Source of the DNA: Mycolicibacterium poriferae
GTDB lineage: Bacteria; Actinomycetota; Actinomycetes; Mycobacteriales; Mycobacteriaceae
Direction of reading: 5' to 3'
Assembly (NCBI RefSeq): GCF_010728325.1
Contig: NZ_AP022570.1
Span: 2,604,001-2,668,000, forward strand
DNA length: 64,000 bases
Shown in pieces: positions 55,078-63,670 of the stretch. The stretch's first letter is position 1; every line of letters begins with the position of its first letter. The notes below the pieces were generated by a model that searched no databases, had not been told where the DNA came from, and saw only the letters and a list, made by a program, of their open reading frames with translations. A program made the position numbers and the translations under genes.

Positions 55078-55637
55078 TTCGCAAAGGTCTGTCCTACGGC
55101 TGGCTGTCCGCTCAGCGGCGTGCCAGGGAGATGATGCTGCCGGCGGTGACCACCGCGACCGGCGCGTTCCTGGTAGTGATCGTGTTCGGGATGGCCGACG
55201 GAATCCGCAGCCAGTCAGCGGCTTTGGGGCACGCCGATGAGATCGGTCGTGCCGTGGTGTTGATCGCGGTGACCGTGTTGCTCGTCGGTGTCGCCGAGGT
55301 GGCCGTCGCGACCACCCGGACGGTCGCCCACCGGACCCGGGAACTCGGCGTCCTGGCCGCCAACGGCGTACCGCGGGCACCGGTGGTGACTGCGCTGCTC
55401 GTCGAACCGGTGATCGCCGCTGCTGTCGGTACCTTCGCCGGCGCGATCCTCGCGGTGCTGACCGGCGTGGGGCTCGGCATCGCCGGCGTCGTGGCGACCG
55501 GCGTGTCCTACGGCGGCCTGGCGGTCGGCACCGCGATCGCGCTGGCGGTCAGCATCGTGGCCGCGCTGGGCACCAGCGCCGTCCCGACGTGGAAGGCCGC
55601 CTCACGCCCACCCATCCGTTCGCTGGCAGGAGGTTGA
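55074..55637 (+). CDS. ABC transporter permease, FtsX type (minimal subunit)
   Basis: A 187-residue permease. It has an N-terminal helix and three C-terminal helices, with ATTRTVAHRTRELGVLAANGVPR corresponding to the coupling helix region of FtsX proteins. The segment between helix 1 and helix 2 is only about 30 residues, so the large extracytoplasmic domain of its partner is absent. It starts with GTG overlapping the first permease stop and ends 3 bp before the ATPase. The two probably form an asymmetric heterodimer. Confidence 0.84.
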   Translation: MIRKGLSYGWLSAQRRAREMMLPAVTTATGAFLVVIVFGMADGIRSQSAALGHADEIGRAVVLIAVTVLLVGVAEVAVATTRTVAHRTRELGVLAANGVPRAPVVTALLVEPVIAAAVGTFAGAILAVLTGVGLGIAGVVATGVSYGGLAVGTAIALAVSIVAALGTSAVPTWKAASRPPIRSLAGG

Positions 55638-55640
55638 CCT

Positions 55641-56369
55641 GTGACCACGCTCGACGAATCCTCCGGCACCACCGCCGGGGTCCCGGCTCGAGGGCAGACG
55701 CCGGTCATCGAAATCGCCGACGTCTGGAAGCTGCACAAACTCGGTGACGAGGTGGTCAAGGCGCTCATGGCCGCCGAACTGACTGTCATGCCGGGTGAAT
55801 TCGTGTGCCTGATGGGCCCCAGCGGCAGCGGAAAGTCGACCCTGCTCAACATCATCGGGGGCCTCGACCGGCCGACCAAGGGCAGCGTCATGATCGCCGG
55901 TAAGGACACCGCCACGCTGACCGAGAGCCAGTACGCCGCGCTGCGCCACGACACCATCGGGTTCATCTTCCAGAGCTACAACCTGATCCCGTTTCTCTCG
56001 GCGGTGGAGAACGTCGAACTGCCGCTGATGTTCGAACCCTTCGACCGTCAAGCATTGCGGCAGCGGGCGATCGAGTTGCTCGAACTCGTCGGTCTCGGAC
56101 ACCGGATCAACCACCAGCCCACCAAGATGTCGGGCGGCGAACAGCAACGCACCGCGATAGCGCGCTCGCTGATCAGCAACCCCACCTTGGTGCTGGCCGA
56201 CGAACCGACAGCCAACCTCGACCACCGCACGGGGGAAACGGTGGTGCGCATGCTGCGCGACCTGTGCTCGACCATGGGCGTCACCGTGGTCGCGAGCACC
56301 CACGACCCCACGGTGGCCGACGAAGCGAGCCGTGTCGTCCGGATGAAAGACGGACAGATCGTCAACTGA
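55641..56369 (+). CDS. ABC transporter ATP-binding protein (LolD/MacB type)
   Basis: A 242-residue ATPase. Walker A is GPSGSGKST, the Q-loop is in FIFQSYNLIPFLS, the signature is MSGGEQQR, Walker B is VLADEPTANLD, and the H-loop is in ASTHDP. The FQSYNL and SAVENVELPL wording is characteristic of the LolD/MacB/FtsE subfamily that partners FtsX-type permeases. It serves the two upstream permeases. Confidence 0.94.
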   Translation: MTTLDESSGTTAGVPARGQTPVIEIADVWKLHKLGDEVVKALMAAELTVMPGEFVCLMGPSGSGKSTLLNIIGGLDRPTKGSVMIAGKDTATLTESQYAALRHDTIGFIFQSYNLIPFLSAVENVELPLMFEPFDRQALRQRAIELLELVGLGHRINHQPTKMSGGEQQRTAIARSLISNPTLVLADEPTANLDHRTGETVVRMLRDLCSTMGVTVVASTHDPTVADEASRVVRMKDGQIVN

Positions 56370-56393
56370 TCCACTCTGTTGGAAGGCGAACCG

Positions 56394-57989
56394 ATGACAC
56401 AAGAACTGAGCGCTTCCCCGCCTGCGGGCTCTGGCCCAACTGGCGGCTCAGCCGACCGTGGCCCAACTGGCGGCTCAGCCGACCGTGGCCCGACTGGCGG
56501 CTCCGCCGAGCGTGACAAGCTGATGACCACCGAGCTGGTCCCAGAACAGATCCTGCCGAAGGTGATGACCACGTTCGGGCTCACCGCTGCCTACGTCTTC
56601 ATCATCTGCTGGATCACCGGTTCGTCGGTGCTGGCCGGCGGGGGGTGGACGGCGATCCCGATGTGGGTGCTGGGCATCCTGACGTTCCTGGTCCCGGCGG
56701 GGATGGCGGTGGTCGAACTCGGCAACCTGTGGCCGGGCCAAGGTGGGGTGTACATCTGGGCCACCCGGACCATGGGCGAGACGTGGGGTTTCATCGGCGG
56801 ATATCTGTCGTGGGTACCGGTGATCCTCAACGCCGCTTCGTCGCCCGCGATTGTGCTGCAGTTGCTGCTGTTGGCATTTCACACCGAGCTCGGGCTGACG
56901 ACGAGCATCATCCTGCAGCTGGTGATCCTGTGGACCGTGATCGGTCTGGCGCTGGCCAAGCTGTCGGCCAGCCAGAAGATCATGAACGTGGTCTTCGTCG
57001 TCTACGGTGCGCTGACCCTGACGATCTTCGTCGCCGGCCTTCTCTTCGCGGTCAACCACGGTTCAGCGACGCCGTTCAGCTGGGCAGAGGCGACCATCCC
57101 CAACTTTGCGGTGGCCGGCTTCCTCTACGGGACGGTCCTGCTCTACCTGCTCGGCGTGGAAACCCCGTACAACATGGGTGCGGAGTTCCTGTCGGTCCGC
57201 AAGAGCGGACCGAAGATGATTCTCTGGGGGTCCGCCGCCCTGGTCGCGATCTACCTGTTGACCACGCTGGGCACCATCATGGCGCTGCCCGTCGGCGAGA
57301 TCGATCCGGTCACCGGCATCATCGGCATGCTCGACGTCGCTGGGTTCCCGGGTCTGATGGAGATCTGCGCGGTCGTGCTGGCGTTCATCGTGATCGTCGC
57401 GTTGATGACCTATCAGGTGGCCTACTCGCGGCTGATCTTCGTCTCCGGTCTGGAACGCCATCTGCCGCGGATCTTCACCCACCTCAACCCGCGCACCCGG
57501 AACCCGGTGTCCGCCATCCTGATCCAGGGTGTGATCTCGTCGCTGATCCTGGTCGGACTGTACTCGCAGAGCAGCATGGCCAACGTGACCGTCTACCTGC
57601 AGGGCGGGTTGTCCACGGTGTGGCTGATCTCGGGCTTCTTCTTCCTGTTCCCGGTGATCATCGCCCGCAGAAAGTACGCGGATCGCTATGCCAACGAGCA
57701 GTTCTGGCGGATCCCCGGCGGAATGGCCGGCGTCTGGACCGCCGTCGTGGTCGGGACGCTGGGCACCATCGGCGGCATCTACTACTCGTTCGTGACGCCC
57801 TGGATCGACGTCCCCTCGAGCACCTGGATGACGTGGGTCGGCCTGATCAGCCTCGGCATGTTCGCGCTCGGTCTGATCGTCTACATCTTCGGCCGGCGCT
57901 CTGCGCACAAGACCTCCCAGGAGGACGCCCTTGCTCATCTCGCGGTGTTCGACCTCGGTACCGACGATGCAAAGGACTCCGCTCGATGA
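56394..57989 (+). CDS. APC superfamily amino acid/amine permease
   Basis: A 531-residue transporter with about 12 transmembrane helices. The N-terminal region (FGLTAAYVFIICWITGSSVLAGGGWT) and the LWPGQGGVYIWATR segment fit the APC superfamily. The hydrophilic N-terminus contains three tandem GPTGGSA(D/E)R repeats. It overlaps the copper amine oxidase gene by 4 bp, so it likely imports the amine or amino acid that the oxidase uses. ATG at 56394 follows GGAAGG. Confidence 0.9.
   Translation: MTQELSASPPAGSGPTGGSADRGPTGGSADRGPTGGSAERDKLMTTELVPEQILPKVMTTFGLTAAYVFIICWITGSSVLAGGGWTAIPMWVLGILTFLVPAGMAVVELGNLWPGQGGVYIWATRTMGETWGFIGGYLSWVPVILNAASSPAIVLQLLLLAFHTELGLTTSIILQLVILWTVIGLALAKLSASQKIMNVVFVVYGALTLTIFVAGLLFAVNHGSATPFSWAEATIPNFAVAGFLYGTVLLYLLGVETPYNMGAEFLSVRKSGPKMILWGSAALVAIYLLTTLGTIMALPVGEIDPVTGIIGMLDVAGFPGLMEICAVVLAFIVIVALMTYQVAYSRLIFVSGLERHLPRIFTHLNPRTRNPVSAILIQGVISSLILVGLYSQSSMANVTVYLQGGLSTVWLISGFFFLFPVIIARRKYADRYANEQFWRIPGGMAGVWTAVVVGTLGTIGGIYYSFVTPWIDVPSSTWMTWVGLISLGMFALGLIVYIFGRRSAHKTSQEDALAHLAVFDLGTDDAKDSAR
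56433..56513 (+). repeat. 27-bp tandem repeat (three copies) inside the permease gene
   Basis: Three consecutive 27-bp units (56433, 56460, 56487). The first two are identical and the third has three substitutions. They encode GPTGGSADR, GPTGGSADR and GPTGGSAER in frame near the permease N-terminus, before the first helix. Unit length is a multiple of three, so copy-number change would keep the frame. This is a minisatellite that could vary between strains. Confidence 0.93.
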
Positions 57990-60001
57990 CGATGGACAGC
58001 ACCGCACTTCGCTCCGACGCCGCCGCCGGGCACACCGGCTACCCTCTGGACCCGCTGAGCGGGGTGGAGATCGAATCGGCCGCCGCGATCGTCGCGGCCA
58101 GTGAGTACGCCACAGACACCCTGCGGTTCGTCATGATCCAGCTCGCCGAGCCGGAGAAGAACGCCGCTCTGACATTCGAGGGATTGGCCGACATTCCCCG
58201 ACGGGCGTTTCTGACGATGTACGACTCAGCGGCGAAGATGGTCTACGAGGCAACCGTCGACCTCGCCGCCCGCGTGGTCGACTCGTGGACCCCTGTCCCC
58301 GGCCGGTTCCCGTCCTATCTGGTCGAGCACATGACCGGCGTCGAGGAGAAGGTGCGGGCCGATCCGCGCTGGCAGGAGGCGATGCGCAAACGGGGGGTCA
58401 CCGACTTCGACCTCGCCATGATCGATCCCTGGCCGGCCGGCTACTACGGCGCCCAGGACCACTACGACAACTCAGCGCTGATCTGCCGGCCGCTGACCTT
58501 CATGCGGGCTGCGCCGTCCGAGCACGGCTACGCCAGGCCGGTCGAGGGCCTGATCGTGACGTTCGATCTGGATGCCATGAAGGTCATCGACATCGAGGAC
58601 CACGGCGTGGTGCCGTTGCCGCCCACCGCGGGCAACTACACCGAGCAGTTCATGTTCGACCCGAACAACCGGCCGGCGTTCACCGCCTTCCGCGACGACG
58701 TCAAGCCGATTGAGATCACCCAACCCGACGGTCCCAGCTTCACGGTCAACGGGTGGCAGGTGCAGTGGCAGAAGTGGTCCATGCGGCTGGGTTTCAATCC
58801 ACGCGAGGGCATCACGCTCCACGAGGTCACCTACACCGACCGCGGACAGACGCGGCCCATCATGTATCGGGCGTCGCTGGCCGAGATGGTGGTGCCCTAC
58901 GGCGACACCTCACCGACGCACTGGAACAAGAACGTCTTCGACATGGGCGAGGTCGGAATGGGATTCTCGGCCAACCCGCTCACCCTCGGGTGCGACTGCC
59001 TCGGCGAGATCCATTACTTCGACGGCACGGTCAACGACTCCGCGGGGAACGCGGTCACGATCCCGAACGCGATCTGCATGCACGAAGAGGATTACGGTAT
59101 CTCGTGGAAGCACACCGACTTCCGTACCGAGGAAGTCGAGGTACGGCGGTCGCGCCGCCTGGTCATCTCGATGATCTGCACTGTGGGCAACTACGAGTAC
59201 GGCTTCTTCTGGTACTTCTACAACGACGCGTCGGTCGAGGTCGAAGTCAAGCTCTCCGGTGTGCTGACCACCGGCGCGGTGCCAGACGGTGAAACTCCGC
59301 GGTGGGGAAAGATGGTCGCGCCCAACATCTACGGACCCAACCATCAGCACTTCTTCAACTTCCGGCTGGACATGAGCGTCGACGGCCCGGACAACAGCGT
59401 CTACGAAGTGGACTCGATTCCCGAACCCGATCCGGCTCTCAATGCGCACCGCAACGCGTGGATCACCCAGGACACGCTGGTGGCCTCGGAAGCGCAGGGC
59501 GCGCGGGACTGGAACTGGCAGACCGGCCGGTACTGGAAGGTGGTCAATCCGGCCAAACGCAACGAGCTCGGCCAACCCGTCGGCTACAAGCTGCTCCCCC
59601 GGGAGGTGGTGCCGGTGATGGTGCAGGAGGGCTCGTTCATCTACGACCGCGCCCGTTTCGTGCAGCACAATCTCTGGGTCACCAAGTACGACCAGAGCGA
59701 GCGATTCCCTGCGGGGGACTACATGTACCAGAGCGGCGAGGCCCAGGGGTTGCCGCAGTACATCGCCGACGACGCCGCGCTGGAGGACACCGACGTGGTG
59801 CTGTGGTACACCGTCGGCGCCCACCACGTGGTGCGGCCGGAGGACTGGCCGGTGATGCCGTGCGCCTACACCGGCTTCCACCTCAAGCCGGTCGGCTTCT
59901 TCGACGGCAACCCGGCATTGGACCTGCCACCGTCGCCACCCAAGGCCTGCCACCTGAGTTCGGGCGGATTGCCGGTGGCCGAGCGAGCCCGGGAGTCCTG
60001 A
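57986..60001 (+). CDS. Copper amine oxidase (primary-amine oxidase)
   Basis: A 671-residue CuAO. Tyr403 in GNYEYG is the precursor of the TPQ cofactor, Asp319 in VFDMGE is the catalytic base, and copper ligands are His453 and His455 (HQH) and His632 (GFHLKPV). It oxidises a primary amine to an aldehyde, releasing ammonia and peroxide. There is no signal peptide, so it should be cytoplasmic, like the Arthrobacter phenylethylamine/histamine enzymes. The substrate is unknown. It is translationally coupled to the permease. No aldehyde dehydrogenase lies nearby. Confidence 0.95.
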   Translation: MTMDSTALRSDAAAGHTGYPLDPLSGVEIESAAAIVAASEYATDTLRFVMIQLAEPEKNAALTFEGLADIPRRAFLTMYDSAAKMVYEATVDLAARVVDSWTPVPGRFPSYLVEHMTGVEEKVRADPRWQEAMRKRGVTDFDLAMIDPWPAGYYGAQDHYDNSALICRPLTFMRAAPSEHGYARPVEGLIVTFDLDAMKVIDIEDHGVVPLPPTAGNYTEQFMFDPNNRPAFTAFRDDVKPIEITQPDGPSFTVNGWQVQWQKWSMRLGFNPREGITLHEVTYTDRGQTRPIMYRASLAEMVVPYGDTSPTHWNKNVFDMGEVGMGFSANPLTLGCDCLGEIHYFDGTVNDSAGNAVTIPNAICMHEEDYGISWKHTDFRTEEVEVRRSRRLVISMICTVGNYEYGFFWYFYNDASVEVEVKLSGVLTTGAVPDGETPRWGKMVAPNIYGPNHQHFFNFRLDMSVDGPDNSVYEVDSIPEPDPALNAHRNAWITQDTLVASEAQGARDWNWQTGRYWKVVNPAKRNELGQPVGYKLLPREVVPVMVQEGSFIYDRARFVQHNLWVTKYDQSERFPAGDYMYQSGEAQGLPQYIADDAALEDTDVVLWYTVGAHHVVRPEDWPVMPCAYTGFHLKPVGFFDGNPALDLPPSPPKACHLSSGGLPVAERARES

Positions 60002-60008
60002 CCGCCGC

Positions 60009-60120
60009 GCAGACTCGACCGCGGCGTGCCGGGCAGACCCGACCGCGGCGTGCCGGGCAGACCCGACCGCGGCGTGCCGGGCAGACCCGACCGCGGCGTG
60101 CCGCGCAGACCCGACCGCCG
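60009..60120. repeat. 24-bp tandem repeat, about 4.7 copies
   Basis: Units begin at 60009, 60033, 60057, 60081 and 60105 (the last partial, 16 bp). Each contains GACCGCGGCGTGCCGGGCAG or a one- to two-base variant. The array starts 8 bp after the amine oxidase stop and ends about 92 bp before pyrH. There are no spacers. It resembles a mycobacterial VNTR/MIRU-like locus. The 210-bp gap holds no gene. Confidence 0.93.
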
Positions 60121-60211
60121 ATTCTCGACGGGGATGAGGCAGGATGTGGGTAGCCGTCCGCGGCACTGAAAAGGGGGCGGTGATCGCACGCGAGAACCGC
60201 AAAGGAGTCCG

Positions 60212-60967
60212 ATGGCGGATCCCACCAGCCTCAACGGAGCCGGTGCGTCGGCGCTGATCCGGCCCGCCTACCGTCGCGTGCTGCTCAAGCTGGGCGGTGA
60301 GATGTTCGGCGGCGGGGAAGTCGGCCTCGACCCCGACGTCGTCGCCCAGGTTGCCCGTCAGATCGCCGAGGTCGTCCGAAGCGGTGTCCAGGTCGCGGTG
60401 GTCATCGGCGGCGGGAACTTCTTCCGGGGCGCGCAGCTGCAGCAACGCGGCATGGAACGGACCCGCTCGGATTACATGGGCATGCTCGGCACCGTCATGA
60501 ACAGCCTTGCGCTGCAGGATTTCCTCGAGAAGGAAGGCATCCAGACCCGGGTACAGACCGCGATCACCATGGGGCAGGTCGCCGAGCCGTACATCCCGCT
60601 GCGCGCGCAGCGGCATCTCGAGAAGGGCCGGGTGGTCATCTTCGGGGCCGGGATGGGACTGCCGTATTTCTCCACCGACACCACCGCTGCCCAGCGGGCC
60701 TTGGAGATCGGTGCCGACGTGGTCCTGATGGCCAAGGCAGTCGAGGGAGTGTTCACCGCCGACCCGAAGGTGCATCCCGACGCCGAGTTGCTCACCGCCG
60801 TCAGTCACCGCGAGGTCATCGACCGCGGCCTCAAGGTCGCCGACGCCACGGCCTTCAGCTTGTGTATGGACAACGGTATGCCGATCCTGGTGTTCAACCT
60901 GCTCACCGATGGCAATATCGCCCGTGCCGTCGCAGGTGAGAAGATCGGGACACTGGTCACCACTTGA
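60212..60967 (+). CDS. pyrH: Uridylate kinase
   Basis: A 251-residue UMP kinase for pyrimidine synthesis. [11 protein letters not shown] and [13 protein letters not shown] bind phosphate and [23 protein letters not shown] is the characteristic PyrH region. It precedes frr and cdsA, the conserved order Rv2883c-Rv2881c. The ATG at 60212 follows AAAGGAG. Confidence 0.97.
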   Translation: MADPTSLNGAGASALIRPAYRRVLLKLGGEMFGGGEVGLDPDVVAQVARQIAEVVRSGVQVAVVIGGGNFFRGAQLQQRGMERTRSDYMGMLGTVMNSLALQDFLEKEGIQTRVQTAITMGQVAEPYIPLRAQRHLEKGRVVIFGAGMGLPYFSTDTTAAQRALEIGADVVLMAKAVEGVFTADPKVHPDAELLTAVSHREVIDRGLKVADATAFSLCMDNGMPILVFNLLTDGNIARAVAGEKIGTLVTT

Positions 60968-61043
60968 CAGGCGTGGCGGCGCGGTGAGCGACAGAGGCGG
61001 GCGAGGGCGCCCAGGTGAGTGACAGCGACGGGAGACGAGCACA

Positions 61044-61601
61044 GTGATCGACGAAACACTCTTCGACGCCGAGGAGAAGATGGAGAAGGCCGTGTCGGTG
61101 GCACGGGACGACCTGGCGTCGATCCGCACCGGCCGCGCCAACCCGGCGATGTTCAACCGCATCACGGTGGACTACTACGGCTCACCCACCCCGATCACGC
61201 AGCTCTCGAGCATCAACGTTCCCGAGGCCCGGCTGGTCGTCATCAAGCCCTACGAGGCCGGCCAGCTGCGCAACATCGAGGATTCGATCCGCAACTCCGA
61301 CCTGGGCGTCAACCCGAGCAACGACGGCAACGTGATCAGGGTGGCCATTCCGCAGTTGACCGAGGAGCGTCGCCGCGACCTGGTCAAGCAGGCCAAAGCC
61401 AAGGGTGAGGACGCCAAGGTCTCGATCCGCAACATCCGACGCAAGGCCATGGAGGAACTGGCGCGGATCAAGAAGGACGGTGACGCCGGCGAGGACGAGG
61501 TCACCCGCGCCGAGAAGGATCTGGACAAGACCACCCACCAGTACACCGCCCAGATCGACGACCTGGTCAAGCACAAAGAAGGCGAGTTGCTGGAGGTCTG
61601 A
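61044..61601 (+). CDS. frr: Ribosome recycling factor
   Basis: A 185-residue RRF that, with EF-G, splits post-termination ribosomes. The helical-bundle motifs are [19 protein letters not shown] and [19 protein letters not shown]. The GTG start is at 61044, 76 bp after pyrH, and the stop lies 2 bp before cdsA. Confidence 0.97.
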   Translation: MIDETLFDAEEKMEKAVSVARDDLASIRTGRANPAMFNRITVDYYGSPTPITQLSSINVPEARLVVIKPYEAGQLRNIEDSIRNSDLGVNPSNDGNVIRVAIPQLTEERRRDLVKQAKAKGEDAKVSIRNIRRKAMEELARIKKDGDAGEDEVTRAEKDLDKTTHQYTAQIDDLVKHKEGELLEV

Positions 61602-61603
61602 GA

Positions 61604-62482
61604 GTGACCGATCAGCAATCGACTCCAGTGGCAGAGCAGCCGAAGAACCAGACGCAGACGAAGAAGTCGCGCGCCGGGCGCGACCTGCCCGCGGCGATCG
61701 CCGTGGGCGTCGTGCTGGGGGCGATGGCGATCGGCATCCTGCTGTTCGCGCCGATCTGGTGGCTGGCTCTGGTGGCCGTGGCCATCGCCATCGCGACCCA
61801 TGAGGTCATCCGGCGGATGCGCGAACACGGGTACGCGCTTCCGGTCGTGCCCCTGCTGGTAGGCGGTCAGGCGATGATCTGGCTGACCTGGCCGTACGGC
61901 GCCGCGGGGCTGCTGGGCGCCTACGGCGGCACCGTGATCGTGTGCATGGTGTGGCGCCTGCTGGGCCAGGGGCTCGGCCAGCCGCCGGTCAACTATCTCC
62001 GTGACATCGCCGCGGCCGTGCTGCTGGCCACCTGGGTGCCGATGTTCGCCGCGTTCTCGGCGCTGCTGATCTTCGCCGACGACGGCGGGGTCCGGGTCTT
62101 CACCGTCATCGTCACCGTCGTGTTCGCCGACATCGGTGGTTACGTCGCCGGGGTGCTGTTCGGCCGGCATCTCATGGTCCCGGCGATCAGCCCGAAGAAG
62201 TCGTGGGAGGGGTTGGGCGGCTCGCTGCTGTTCGGTATCGGCGCCGCGGTGGTGACCGTCACGTTCCTGCTCGACAAGCCCGCCTGGGTCGGTGTGCCGC
62301 TCGGGCTGATGTTGGTGATCACCGGAGTTCTCGGCGATCTGGTCGAGTCTCAGGTCAAGCGCGACCTGGGGATCAAGGACATGGGAACGCTGCTGCCGGG
62401 CCACGGCGGGCTGATGGACCGCATCGATGCGATGCTGCCCTCGGCAGTCGCCGGCTGGGCCGTGCTGACTCTGCTGGCCTGA
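61604..62482 (+). CDS. cdsA: Phosphatidate cytidylyltransferase
   Basis: A 292-residue integral membrane enzyme making CDP-diacylglycerol, precursor of phosphatidylinositol, PIMs and cardiolipin. About eight transmembrane segments follow a charged N-terminus. The signature is in VESQVKRDLGIKDMGTLLPGHGGLMDRID. It is coupled to frr (2-bp gap). Confidence 0.95.
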   Translation: MTDQQSTPVAEQPKNQTQTKKSRAGRDLPAAIAVGVVLGAMAIGILLFAPIWWLALVAVAIAIATHEVIRRMREHGYALPVVPLLVGGQAMIWLTWPYGAAGLLGAYGGTVIVCMVWRLLGQGLGQPPVNYLRDIAAAVLLATWVPMFAAFSALLIFADDGGVRVFTVIVTVVFADIGGYVAGVLFGRHLMVPAISPKKSWEGLGGSLLFGIGAAVVTVTFLLDKPAWVGVPLGLMLVITGVLGDLVESQVKRDLGIKDMGTLLPGHGGLMDRIDAMLPSAVAGWAVLTLLA

Positions 62483-62536
62483 CCCGGCTCTGACCGAACG
62501 GCCCGCAACCGCAGGAGTGCGATACTGGACTACGTC

Positions 62537-63631
62537 ATGTCCAAATCCCTGCCGCTCGTCTTCGACCCTCCCCGCCGCGCGATGCCGCCGAGGCACTTCG
62601 CCGACCTCGACGACGCCGCCCGGGCCGCGGCGGTCGCCGACCTGGGACTGCCGGCGTTCCGTGGAAAACAGCTGGCCAACCAGTACTTCAACCGGCTCAT
62701 CGCCGATCCGGCGGAGATGACGGATCTGCCCGCCGGAGTCCGTGACCAGCTGGGCGAGGCGCTGTTCCCGCCGCTGCTGAAGCCGCTGCGCGAGATCGAA
62801 TGCGACGCGGGGGAGACCCGCAAGGTTCTGTGGCGCGCCGTCGACGCCACGACGTTCGAGTCGGTGCTGATGCGATACCCGGACCGCAACACGGTGTGTA
62901 TCTCGTCGCAGGCGGGCTGCGGAATGGCCTGCCCGTTCTGCGCGACCGGACAGGGTGGACTCAAGCGCAATCTGTCGACGGCCGAGATCCTCGAGCAGGT
63001 CCGCGCGGCCGGCGCCGAGCTGCGCCACCGGGACGCGCGCCTGTCGAACATCGTGTTCATGGGCATGGGGGAGCCGCTGGCCAACTACAGCCGGGTGCTG
63101 GCTGCGGTGCGGCGCATCATCGCGGCGCCACCCGGCGGCTTCGGGATCTCCGCGCGGTCGGTGACGGTATCGACGGTCGGGCTGGCACCGGCGATCCGCA
63201 AGCTCGCCGACGAGCGGCTCAATGTCACGCTGGCGTTGTCGCTGCATGCGCCCGACGACGAGCTCCGCGACACGTTGGTGCCGGTCAACAACCGGTGGAA
63301 GGTCAGCGAGGTTCTCGATGCCGCGCGCTACTACGCCGATGTCACCGGTCGCCGGGTGTCCATCGAATACGCGTTGATCCGCGACGTCAACGACCAGCCG
63401 TGGCGGGCCGATCTGCTAGGCAAGCGCCTGCACGGCGCGCTCGGGGCCCTCGCTCACGTCAACCTGATCCCGCTCAACCCCACCCCGGGCAGCGAATGGG
63501 ACGCCAGTCCCAAACCCGTCGAACGTGAATTCGTCCGGCGGGTGCGCGAGCGGGGTGTGTCCTGCACCGTGCGCGACACCCGCGGTCGCGAGATCGCGGC
63601 CGCGTGCGGGCAGCTCGCCGCTCAGGGCTGA
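62537..63631 (+). CDS. rlmN: 23S rRNA (adenine(2503)-C(2))-methyltransferase
   Basis: A 364-residue radical SAM enzyme that methylates A2503 of 23S rRNA (and A37 in some tRNAs). The cluster motif CGMACPFC provides three Cys. [10 protein letters not shown] is conserved, and the C-terminal Cys in AAACGQL is the methyl-carrying residue. The length is typical. It is convergent with the partial gene at the window end. Confidence 0.96.
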   Translation: MSKSLPLVFDPPRRAMPPRHFADLDDAARAAAVADLGLPAFRGKQLANQYFNRLIADPAEMTDLPAGVRDQLGEALFPPLLKPLREIECDAGETRKVLWRAVDATTFESVLMRYPDRNTVCISSQAGCGMACPFCATGQGGLKRNLSTAEILEQVRAAGAELRHRDARLSNIVFMGMGEPLANYSRVLAAVRRIIAAPPGGFGISARSVTVSTVGLAPAIRKLADERLNVTLALSLHAPDDELRDTLVPVNNRWKVSEVLDAARYYADVTGRRVSIEYALIRDVNDQPWRADLLGKRLHGALGALAHVNLIPLNPTPGSEWDASPKPVEREFVRRVRERGVSCTVRDTRGREIAAACGQLAAQG

Positions 63632-63658
63632 CGCCGCACCGTCAGGCGTTCCGGCGTC
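63630..63658. terminator. Weak hairpin between convergent rlmN and the terminal gene
   Basis: GACGCCG (63630-63636) and CGGCGTC (63652-63658) form a 7-bp stem with a 15-nt loop. It overlaps the last base of the rlmN coding region and lies in the 39-bp convergent gap. No T-run follows. Bidirectional termination is possible but weakly supported. Confidence 0.3.
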
Positions 63659-63670
63659 GCGATGGGCTTG

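Noticed and set aside
60009..60120. Possible CRISPR array
   Set aside because: The repeats are directly abutting with no unique spacers, and no cas gene is present. It is a tandem repeat.
58910..61165. 751-residue antisense open frame over the amine oxidase and pyrH
   Set aside because: It is antisense to two strongly supported genes and gains length only by crossing the 24-bp repeat, which is open in several frames.
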